This document shows positions 1 through 6,363 of a stretch of 9,713 bases of DNA, piece by piece. Below the pieces are notes generated by a model. The model saw only the letters and a program-made list of their open reading frames with translations, did no database searches and was not told where the DNA came from. The stretch lies in NCBI GenBank assembly GCA_964415435.1, contig CAYPZT010000031.1:1-9713 (forward strand), written 5' to 3'. The DNA is from CAYPZT01 sp964415435. Lineage in GTDB: Bacteria; Patescibacteriota; Microgenomatia; UBA1406; GWC2-37-13. Position numbers and translations under genes: made by a program. The stretch's first letter is position 1, and each line of letters opens with the position of its first letter.

Positions 1-927
1 ATATACATACCTCTCTGCCACTATCCAGGCAACCCGGTATGGAGTGAGTGTAGGAAGAAGAGAAATAATAAACAGGGATAACCAGAAAAAGAGCACTCTG
101 TTTTTTTTGAAGAGGAATGCGAGACCTACGAAGTAGAGGATAGTCACGATGACACGGATGGTAAAGTTAAGAACCGAGAAAGAAAGTTCCGTATGGTAAA
201 GGGTGAGCTGATCAGGCCAGAACATAAGCTCAAGGTAAGATGAGATTGCGACCGGAATCTGAAACAAGGGATTATAGGTACTGCTGTCCTGGTAGTAACC
301 GGTCCTGAAGGTATCAAGCCGGCTGCTGATGTTGAAGATATAGGGAAGTGCCAATACCAGACATGCGGCAAAAAATGGGAAAGTTTTTTTCCATTTTTTT
401 CTTAGACTGTGATTTGTGTACTCATAAAGAGGAAATAACAAAACGAGCGATATATAGACGGGAGAAAAAAGAATTGCCAACAGAAAGGATACGAGTGAGG
501 GAATATACCAGACTAATTGTTTTACCGATTTTATATAAAGAAAAAGACTCAGTAAAAAGAAAAATCCGCCTATAACATATCCGCCTCCTGAAACCCAAGC
601 AACCGCTTCAACATGAATGGGATGCACAGCAAAAAGCAAAGCGGCTAAAAAACTCGTGCCAACTCCAAAAAATAACAGGAGTATAAAAAAAACGAGCGTG
701 GTGGATGCTGCATGAAAAAGAACGGTGGTAAGCCGGAAAAAGAGAGGGTTGTGTCCGCCTATCTTGTAAAGTATGGAATGAATTCCTCCTTGCAATGAAG
801 AAAAATTAGTACCCACATTCCGAAGTATCCCCGCGTCATCTGAAACAAAGGCGTTGTTTAGTGAATTTAAATAAACAAAAATGGAAACTGCTATAAGGAT
901 AAGTGCGAGTAATAATTTTGATCTCAT
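1..927 (-). CDS. TMTC-like GT-C membrane glycosyltransferase, N-terminal 309 residues (partial, runs off left edge)
   Basis: The minus strand stays open from an ATG at 925-927 to base 1, so this is the N-terminal part of a longer protein. It begins with a lysine/hydrophobic signal-anchor (residues 2-20) and has many strongly hydrophobic segments (about 66-104, 115-131, 138-168, 183-200, 255-272, 277-292). Landmarks match the bacterial TPR-type TMTC/GT-C proteins: FVSDDAGIL with the acidic pair D30-D31 in the first outer loop, NPLFFR (60-65) in place of the usual RPL block, HPIHVEAVAW (102-111), WPDQL (237-241) and ERYVY (305-309) at the cut edge. Known relatives use lipid-linked sugars, often to O-mannosylate proteins, and carry C-terminal TPRs, which here would lie outside the window. 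Two usual motifs are altered: the GR-x-D that normally follows AW-x-SG reads GGY, and the SKE of the next helix is absent. Family assignment is confident; donor and acceptor are unknown. It starts 25 bp from, and divergently to, the glycan operon. Confidence 0.85.
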   Translation of the reverse strand, partial: MRSKLLLALILIAVSIFVYLNSLNNAFVSDDAGILRNVGTNFSSLQGGIHSILYKIGGHNPLFFRLTTVLFHAASTTLVFFILLLFFGVGTSFLAALLFAVHPIHVEAVAWVSGGGYVIGGFFFLLSLFLYIKSVKQLVWYIPSLVSFLLAILFSPVYISLVLLFPLYEYTNHSLRKKWKKTFPFFAACLVLALPYIFNISSRLDTFRTGYYQDSSTYNPLFQIPVAISSYLELMFWPDQLTLYHTELSFSVLNFTIRVIVTILYFVGLAFLFKKNRVLFFWLSLFIISLLPTLTPYRVAWIVAERYVY

Positions 928-939
928 ACTATATAATAG
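927..939 (+). repeat. Copy 1 of a 13-bp promoter motif (TACTATATAATAG)
   Basis: This 13-mer contains a consensus -10 box and points towards the operon start at 953. An identical copy occurs on the minus strand at 9158-9170, in the only other divergent gap of the window, pointing towards the start at 9153. In this copy the sequence continues with TAC, giving a 6-bp inverted repeat around an ATA centre. Confidence 0.6.
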
Positions 940-952
940 TACCATTTCAAAT
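928..952. promoter_or_regulatory. Divergent promoter region between the GT-C gene and the glycan operon
   Basis: Only 25 bp separate the two start codons. For the plus-strand operon there is a perfect TATAAT at 932-937. There is also TACCAT at 940-945, which has a TTGATC at 918-923 sixteen bases upstream as a possible -35; that box would start transcription at about 952-953, on the ATG itself. For the minus-strand gene, TATTAT or TACTAT lies 5 to 8 bases ahead of its ATG, again placing the transcript start at or very near the start codon. The centre is an inverted repeat, TACTAT-ATA-ATAGTA (927-941). No Shine-Dalgarno fits on either side. The promoter assignment is inference from motif and position. 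Confidence 0.6.
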
Positions 953-2215
953 ATGCATCTCATTCATAGAAATACTTGTAGGGTATGTCATTCTTCATCA
1001 TTAACACCCGTCGTAGACCTTGGCAGTCAGTATCTGCAAAATGTTTTTCTAAAAAAAGGTATGCCCCGCCCACCAATGCGGACCATCCCCATGTCTCTTG
1101 TATTTTGCAATCCCGAAAAGGATGAGAATGCCTGCGGGTTACTACAGACGGCATACACAGTCCCGCCACAAATACTGTATGCAACATACTGGTACCGTTC
1201 AGGCACCAATCATACCATGAGAAATCATCTCAAGAGTATTACTGACATGGGTCAGGAACTTGTAAATAAAAGGGTTGCGACCGTCCTTGATATCGGATGC
1301 AATGATGGAACTCTTTTAAACTGCTATCCCAGAACATATAAAAAATATGGAGTGGATCCTTCAAATGCAATTGATGCCATACGGGGAAGCAGCGTAACCG
1401 TAATACAGGATACATTCCCTTCAGAAGAATTGCGAAAAAAAATGAAAAACAAAACGTTCGACATCATTACCTCAATCGCAATGTTCTATGATATTGAGGA
1501 CCCCATTTCCTTTGTGACAGAAGTCAAAAGATTTTTATCCCCAAAGGGCGTATGGATATTTGAGGTATTTTATATGCCGGATATGCTAAAGCTTTTGGCC
1601 TACGACACGATCTGTCATGAGCATTTATCCTACTATAGCCTTTCTGTCCTGGAGTATATTGTCAGCAGGGCTGGTATGAAAATCATACATGTATCGAAAA
1701 ATGACATTAACGGCAGTACCATTCGTTGTGTCGCCACCCACATCGATAACTTTAATTACAAAAAGTACGAGCAGTCTATGGAACTCCATGATATGCGCCA
1801 GCAAGAGTTTGATCTGGAACTCGATAGTGAAAAACCGTACAAAAAATTCCAGGAAGACATACTCAAGCATAAAGAGGAACTGAGCGGTCTTCTCAAAAAG
1901 CTGAAACGCAGCGGGAAAAAAATTCACACTTACGGTGCCTCCACCAAGGGCAACACACTTTTACAGTTTTGCGGTCTTGACAATTCAATTATCGATTACG
2001 CCGCAGACCGGAATCCTGAAAAGGATGGAGCAATGACTTTAGGAACGAATATTCCCATCATAAGCGAAGCGAAATCACGAGCAATGAAACCGGATTATTA
2101 TCTTGTTTTGCCATGGGCATTCCGAGACGAGTTTCTTAAAAGAGAAAAAAATACTCTAAAACAAGGTACGGGCATGATCTTTCCCTTTCCGAAAGTAGAA
2201 ATAGTGACAGGCTGA
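953..2215 (+). CDS. Zinc-binding SAM-dependent sugar C-methyltransferase (TylCIII/NovU/TcaB9 type)
   Basis: This 420-residue protein has the three-part layout of the deoxysugar C-methyltransferases. First is an N-terminal zinc site: C9-x2-C12, then VVDLG (20-24), then C52 and C61. Next is a Rossmann SAM domain with VLDIGCNDGTLL at 111-122. The conserved HEHLSYYS follows at 222-229, whose His/Glu are catalytic in TcaB9-like enzymes. Last is a C-terminal domain with YGASTKGNTLL (327-337), DRNPEKDG (352-359) and LPW (386-388). The family methylates carbon atoms of NDP-4-keto-6-deoxysugars, so the locus probably builds a branched sugar; the substrate is inferred. The second zinc pair is spread out (Cys-x8-Cys instead of the usual Cys-x2-Cys). 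I chose the ATG at 953 because homology begins at once there; the in-frame ATG at 881 would run 47 bp into the divergent gene and add 24 residues with no family match. It is first in a six-gene operon, 4 bp ahead of the next gene. Confidence 0.9.
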   Translation: MHLIHRNTCRVCHSSSLTPVVDLGSQYLQNVFLKKGMPRPPMRTIPMSLVFCNPEKDENACGLLQTAYTVPPQILYATYWYRSGTNHTMRNHLKSITDMGQELVNKRVATVLDIGCNDGTLLNCYPRTYKKYGVDPSNAIDAIRGSSVTVIQDTFPSEELRKKMKNKTFDIITSIAMFYDIEDPISFVTEVKRFLSPKGVWIFEVFYMPDMLKLLAYDTICHEHLSYYSLSVLEYIVSRAGMKIIHVSKNDINGSTIRCVATHIDNFNYKKYEQSMELHDMRQQEFDLELDSEKPYKKFQEDILKHKEELSGLLKKLKRSGKKIHTYGASTKGNTLLQFCGLDNSIIDYAADRNPEKDGAMTLGTNIPIISEAKSRAMKPDYYLVLPWAFRDEFLKREKNTLKQGTGMIFPFPKVEIVTG

Positions 2216-2219
2216 ATCT

Positions 2220-3362
2220 ATGAAAGTCGTCTTTATATCGAGCATGCTTCCATCGGGACACTTCTCCCAGATCCTTACACACGCCATTCAAAAACAAAAA
2301 AATGTAAAACTTATCGTCTACACTGATTTAAATAAAAAGAATCTTCATATTAAAAATTGCGGAAAAATAAAAACTGTCTGGCCGAGAACCGCTCTATTTA
2401 TCTACAAAATCCTCAACGAAATAATGAAGGACAAGCCTGATGTCGTTCATATTCAACAGGAATTCAACATGTATGGTTCCATAAAAACAGCAGCTCTATT
2501 TCCATTTCTCGTCCTCGGACTACGGCTTCTAGGACTTCGGGTCGTCGTTACTATTCATGCCGCAGTATTCAAAAAACAGGTAAATGAATCGTTTATAAGG
2601 CTTTTTACAGCGAAAAAAACAAGACTTATTACGCCATTTACTCTGAAACTTTTTTTCGACTATATCTACAGATCGATTTCCTTATTTGCAACGGTAGTCA
2701 TACTCCACACTGAGCTCATGAAAACTATGCTCGTTGAAGATTGGGGTGTTAACCTCAAGAAAGTACGCGTTATTCCAACTGGAATACCACAAAAGAGAAA
2801 ATACAACGGTAAAACAGAACCGTACTTTCTTTACCTTGGATATATGGTTCGAAGAAATGGCCTCCAATATGTTCTTAACGGTTTCGCCAAGTTTTCTAAA
2901 AATAACCCGAAGTATAGACTCGTCCTTGCCGGGGGAGTGATAAAAGGTCAGGAGTATGCTTTTGAGGAGATAAAAGATTACGTGAAGAAACTAAATCTCT
3001 CTTCCAGGGTTGAGATGCGTGGATTCGTGGAAGAAAAAGAACAGGATAATCTTTATAAAAAAGCGTATGCAGTGGTAATCCCGGCCAAAGTTTCCATGGG
3101 CTCAAGCGGCAGACTGTACCATGCGCAGAGCTTCGGAAAGTGCGTTCTCTGTTCCAATATCGGACACTTCCGGGAAGATATTTTCCATATGAAAGACGGT
3201 ATACTCGTCGATAATTTGCAATGGGACAAGGCTTTCGCTTTGACAGCAGGAAAGCCTCAGTTGGTTCAAATGATTGAAAGAAATGTCTGGCTCAAAGCTA
3301 AGGAAAAAAGTACCACTTATGTCGCGAAGCGTCACCTTGAAGTTTATAAGGCAAACGAATGA
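2220..3362 (+). CDS. GT-B glycosyltransferase, family 4-like, lacking the canonical E-x7-E motif
   Basis: A 380-residue protein with a two-domain GT-B shape. The N-terminal acceptor half starts with KVVFISSMLPSGHFS, has DVVHIQQEF (74-82) and VVVTIHA (108-114), and includes a hydrophobic stretch at 91-111. The linker carries VRVIPTGIP (182-190). The C-terminal donor half has FLYLGYMVRRNGLQYVL (203-219), YRLVLAGG (232-239) and VEMRGFV (264-270), then the sugar-nucleotide loop at 290-320. In GT4 enzymes that loop carries E-x7-E; here it reads MGSSGRLYHAQSFGK (293-307), with no glutamate at either position and His301 where the second is usual. GT4 enzymes are retaining transferases using NDP-sugars at the inner membrane face. 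The altered motif suggests a divergent subfamily or changed donor handling. It begins 4 bp after the methyltransferase with no clear ribosome binding site, and its TGA overlaps the next ATG. Confidence 0.85.
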   Translation: MKVVFISSMLPSGHFSQILTHAIQKQKNVKLIVYTDLNKKNLHIKNCGKIKTVWPRTALFIYKILNEIMKDKPDVVHIQQEFNMYGSIKTAALFPFLVLGLRLLGLRVVVTIHAAVFKKQVNESFIRLFTAKKTRLITPFTLKLFFDYIYRSISLFATVVILHTELMKTMLVEDWGVNLKKVRVIPTGIPQKRKYNGKTEPYFLYLGYMVRRNGLQYVLNGFAKFSKNNPKYRLVLAGGVIKGQEYAFEEIKDYVKKLNLSSRVEMRGFVEEKEQDNLYKKAYAVVIPAKVSMGSSGRLYHAQSFGKCVLCSNIGHFREDIFHMKDGILVDNLQWDKAFALTAGKPQLVQMIERNVWLKAKEKSTTYVAKRHLEVYKANE

Positions 3363-4330
3363 AAGCTGTTGCAGATATTTTTATTCCAACATCCAAAAGC
3401 ATTAAGGCTCTCGACGAATGTCTAAAGAGTCTAAGCAACCAAACCGACAAACGTTTTAACATCCTTCTTGTAAGCTTGACATCAAGTAGTGAGCTTAAGA
3501 ATGTCATAAAAAAATATTCTAAGCTTAACATCAGACACATCATCCAGAAAAATAGGGGACTTGTTACCGCAGCAAATCTCGCCCTCCGCTATGCAAACAA
3601 AAAACTGTTTATCCGAATAGATGACGATGTGACAGTAACCAGATACTGGTTTGAATACATCGTAAAAACTTTTAAGGAAGAGAAAAAAATCGGAGGAGTC
3701 ACCGGCCCCACATGGCTCACTAGAAAAGGACTCTACTCAAGGGATAGTATGGTATTCCTGAGTCCCTCGAAGAAGAAAAACGTACTGACCCGCGCAATGA
3801 GTCATTTCTTTAAAAACTATCTCTATGAAGGAAAACTATATGCTGTTGGTACTTTTTTAAAAAGCGGCAACTTTAGCATTGGTTCCAATTTTAGAAAACA
3901 TACCGGACAAAAAAAAGACGTTATGAATTTTGAGGCGTGTAATTTTGCAGTTCGCACCAAGCTTCTCAAGGAAATAAAGGGTTTTGATACATTGTTCTCG
4001 CTTGGACTAGGGGAATATCATGAGGCAGATGCCGCCTTCCGGGTGAGACAACTCGGCTACAAGATCGCCTTTAATCCTAAAGCTGCAGTCATTCATCACA
4101 TCGAAGCTGATTCACCAGACTCAAGACCCGATGCATATCACCGGATACAAAACTTCATTTATTTCTACAAACGTCATATTGGAATCAAAAATATCGATTA
4201 CCTTATGCGCTTTTTTTCGAATATTCTCATGCAGAATATATACTATATATATAAATTCACAAAAACCGGGGACATTTCACAGCTTGGAGCAATACCCGGA
4301 ACTGTAGTTGCTGTCTTTAAGAAAATATGA
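3359..4330 (+). CDS. GT2 glycosyltransferase with an altered N-terminal uridine-binding loop
   Basis: This 323-residue GT-A protein keeps the late GT2 signatures: FIRIDDDVTV with the metal-binding aspartates D88-D90, NFAVR (195-199) followed by KEIKGFD (204-210), and GEYHEADAAFRVRQLGYKIAFNP (218-240), whose E222/D224 correspond to the catalytic ED region, followed by H246-H247. At the front, however, the usual VVDDGSTD-type loop is replaced by NILLVSLTSSSEL (34-46), so the nucleotide-contacting aspartate is missing. The stretch 121-185, between the DDD and the acceptor region, is long and rich in lysine. A hydrophobic C-terminal helix region (about 280-300) could rest on the membrane. Its start overlaps the previous stop in ATGA, with a weak AAGG at 3348-3351, so translation is probably coupled. 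GT2 family assignment is firm; donor and acceptor are unknown. Confidence 0.88.
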   Translation: MKAVADIFIPTSKSIKALDECLKSLSNQTDKRFNILLVSLTSSSELKNVIKKYSKLNIRHIIQKNRGLVTAANLALRYANKKLFIRIDDDVTVTRYWFEYIVKTFKEEKKIGGVTGPTWLTRKGLYSRDSMVFLSPSKKKNVLTRAMSHFFKNYLYEGKLYAVGTFLKSGNFSIGSNFRKHTGQKKDVMNFEACNFAVRTKLLKEIKGFDTLFSLGLGEYHEADAAFRVRQLGYKIAFNPKAAVIHHIEADSPDSRPDAYHRIQNFIYFYKRHIGIKNIDYLMRFFSNILMQNIYYIYKFTKTGDISQLGAIPGTVVAVFKKI

Positions 4331-5352
4331 AAGCCGCTATTTCGGTCATCATAGTAAATTTTAAGGGAGAAAAATATATTACCGACAGCCTTGACTCTAT
4401 TTTTAAGGAGCAAGGAAACTATGAAGTTATAGTTGTTGATAGTGCCTCTCCTGACGGGAGCGTAAAGCTCCTTAAAAAGCGCTATAAAAACAATAAAAAA
4501 TTTAAGCTCATGGAGCTTAAAAAAAATTGGGGCCCGGCAAAGGGCAGGAATTTGGGCGCACAGACTGCAAAAGGGAAATATTTGTTCTTTCTATGCTATG
4601 ACACAATCGTAAAGCCCGGATGGTACGACGGCACACTAGATTTTTTTAAACGCCATCCAGACGTAAGTTGTTTTCAGCCCAAGCTTTTGCGGCGGGGGAC
4701 AAGAAATTATGACTATGCGGGCGATAATCTTACATCGTTTGGATTCCTGAGAGAACGTGCCCGCGGAGCAGTCGATACAGGACAATTTGACTACGAAACA
4801 CCGATTTTTTCACTGAAAATTGCAGGAATGGGTATGAAAGCAAATGATTTCAGGAAAGTTGGCGGATTTGATGAGGATATGGCCTACATGTGGGAGGAAA
4901 CGGATTTTACTTGGAGGCTGTGGCTTGCTGGTAAAAAAGTTTATTTCAATCCTTACATTACCATCTACCATGCTTATGTTACAAAAGACAAGAACAGGGA
5001 TTATTACGCCGAGGCAAATGTTACGTACCAAGGCGCACGCAACAACATTTTTAGCATACTCAAAAATATAGACACTCCTGGACTCATGACAACATTGATT
5101 CCCAATATCCTCTCATACTGCATTCTGTCACTCATGTTTCTGATACGACTGGACGTAAATCGTTCGTGGGCAATACTAAAAGGTATCGGATGGAACCTCT
5201 ACCATATTCGACTCTCGCTTGGTAAAAGAAGGTTTATCCAGAGAAGACGGACAATGAAAGAACATGAGCTTTTCAACGTAGTTGGGGTCCGGAGTGATAT
5301 GATGTATTATATAGGAAAAGCTGTTTCTTACGTACGGGGTCAATCTTTTTGA
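4327..5352 (+). CDS. GT2 glycosyltransferase, rhamnosyltransferase-like, with a degenerate DxD (CYD)
   Basis: A 341-residue GT-A transferase. It opens with ISVIIVNFKGEKYI (5-18), has the nucleotide-binding VVDSASPDGS (36-45), and NWGPAKGRNLGA (67-78). The metal site reads FLCYDTIVKPGW (88-99): C90-Y91-D92 instead of the usual N-x-D or D-x-D, leaving one aspartate. The catalytic region is intact: GGFDEDMAYMWEETDFTWR (179-197), with E191 and D193, followed by AGKKVYFNP and H215. A hydrophobic segment at about 253-274 and a basic tail with KRRFIQRRR (300-308) suggest attachment to the membrane. It closely resembles the next protein, including the WN segment near 289 and the tail that follows, so the two look like tandem paralogues. 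The ATG overlaps the preceding TGA by 4 bp. The rhamnosyl label is by general family likeness only. Confidence 0.88.
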   Translation: MKAAISVIIVNFKGEKYITDSLDSIFKEQGNYEVIVVDSASPDGSVKLLKKRYKNNKKFKLMELKKNWGPAKGRNLGAQTAKGKYLFFLCYDTIVKPGWYDGTLDFFKRHPDVSCFQPKLLRRGTRNYDYAGDNLTSFGFLRERARGAVDTGQFDYETPIFSLKIAGMGMKANDFRKVGGFDEDMAYMWEETDFTWRLWLAGKKVYFNPYITIYHAYVTKDKNRDYYAEANVTYQGARNNIFSILKNIDTPGLMTTLIPNILSYCILSLMFLIRLDVNRSWAILKGIGWNLYHIRLSLGKRRFIQRRRTMKEHELFNVVGVRSDMMYYIGKAVSYVRGQSF

Positions 5353-5354
5353 AT

Positions 5355-6362
5355 ATGAAAAAAGTTATATCTGTAATAGTTTCCTGCTACAACGCTGAAC
5401 AGTATATAAAAAACTGCCTCGACTCGATACTTACTTCAAGTTATGAGGCATACGAGATAGTCGTGATAAACGACGGTTCGACCGACAAGACAGGTCTTGT
5501 TCTTCGCGAATACCAGAATAACAAAAAAGTTCATCCATTTATCTTTGACAAAAACAAGGGTCCCGCGTTTTGTCGCAATTTCGGAGTGCAACATAGTAGG
5601 GGAGACATTGTATTGTTTCTTGATTCGGATGCGCGTGTAAAGAAGAACACTTTGCAAAAGATAATAAATGCTTTCGAAGAATTGCCGGATGCCGGCGGTA
5701 TTGTTCTTAAGATGATTAAAGAAAAAAACAAACGGCTGGATAATGCTGGACATTTCTTAAGCCCATTTGGCCTTCCTTACGAACTCGGCTATGAAGAAAA
5801 TCCCGACCGCTATCAGAAACGTATGCCTGTATTTGGAGCAAAGACGGTGGGACTTGCAGTCAAAAAAGACATTTTTGAGCTTGTAGGTGGGTTTGATGAA
5901 GATTATATTATCTATGGTGAAGATACTGACCTGACGTGGCGAATTTGGAAAGCCGGATATAAAGTCATATTCGAACCGGACGCAGAAGGTTTACACTCCG
6001 TAGGAGGGAGCCTTACGCCGGCTACGAGGGACAGACTTTTTTATGAAGGTACAAAAAATTCTTTCTCAAATCTTATTAAAAATCTTAACGTAAGAGATTC
6101 TCTCTATGTGATCCCTCTTTTTCTGATGACACAGGCATATCTTATGCTTAGTGCGATTTCAAAAGGGAGAGCCTCGGATAGTATGCTCATATTAAAGGGA
6201 TTGTGGTGGAATATTTGGAATCTGCCTAAGACCCTGAAAAAGCGCGCACATATTAATTCCTACACTCGCTCTTCCAACGAAGAACTGAAAAAAATAGTGT
6301 TCGGCCCGCTTACACTAACTCAACTCATAAGTAAGGGGTATGCCTGGACAAAAAATATATAG
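5355..6362 (+). CDS. GT2 glycosyltransferase
   Basis: This 335-residue GT-A enzyme has every expected GT2 element: VISVIVSCYNAEQYI (4-18), VVINDGSTDKT (36-46), NKGPAFCRNFG (67-77), LFLDSDARV with D90-S91-D92, and GGFDEDYIIYGEDTDLTWR (178-196) with E189-D190, followed by H214. A hydrophobic stretch at 249-268 and a basic tail could hold it at the membrane. Its middle and C-terminal regions align with those of the gene before it, which supports tandem duplication; unlike that copy it keeps the canonical DxD. I chose the ATG at 5355, two bases after the previous stop. A TTG at 5349, overlapping that stop, would add only two residues and is less likely. No Shine-Dalgarno is visible, so translation is probably coupled. 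Donor and acceptor cannot be read from the sequence. Confidence 0.9.
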   Translation: MKKVISVIVSCYNAEQYIKNCLDSILTSSYEAYEIVVINDGSTDKTGLVLREYQNNKKVHPFIFDKNKGPAFCRNFGVQHSRGDIVLFLDSDARVKKNTLQKIINAFEELPDAGGIVLKMIKEKNKRLDNAGHFLSPFGLPYELGYEENPDRYQKRMPVFGAKTVGLAVKKDIFELVGGFDEDYIIYGEDTDLTWRIWKAGYKVIFEPDAEGLHSVGGSLTPATRDRLFYEGTKNSFSNLIKNLNVRDSLYVIPLFLMTQAYLMLSAISKGRASDSMLILKGLWWNIWNLPKTLKKRAHINSYTRSSNEELKKIVFGPLTLTQLISKGYAWTKNI

Positions 6363-6363
6363 C

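Noticed and set aside
144..575. Short open frames of about 75 codons on both strands inside the first 930 bases
   Set aside because: They lie within the continuous minus-strand GT-C coding frame, which has clear family motifs from its start to the window edge; the short frames are shadows.
881..952. Upstream in-frame ATG extending the C-methyltransferase by 24 residues
   Set aside because: It would overlap the divergent GT-C gene by 47 bp and include the promoter; the added residues match nothing in the family, while the zinc-binding domain begins directly after the ATG at 953.
4234..4258. AT-rich run resembling promoter boxes (TATACTATATATATAAA)
   Set aside because: It encodes the tyrosine/isoleucine-rich C-terminal segment of a GT2 protein, with no gene start suitably placed downstream.
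6340..6363. Earlier ATG for the last operon gene, preceded by AAGGGG
   Set aside because: The AAGGGG is only one base from that ATG, too close to act as a Shine-Dalgarno; the start would overlap the preceding gene, and the GT2 fold begins normally from the ATG at 6364.
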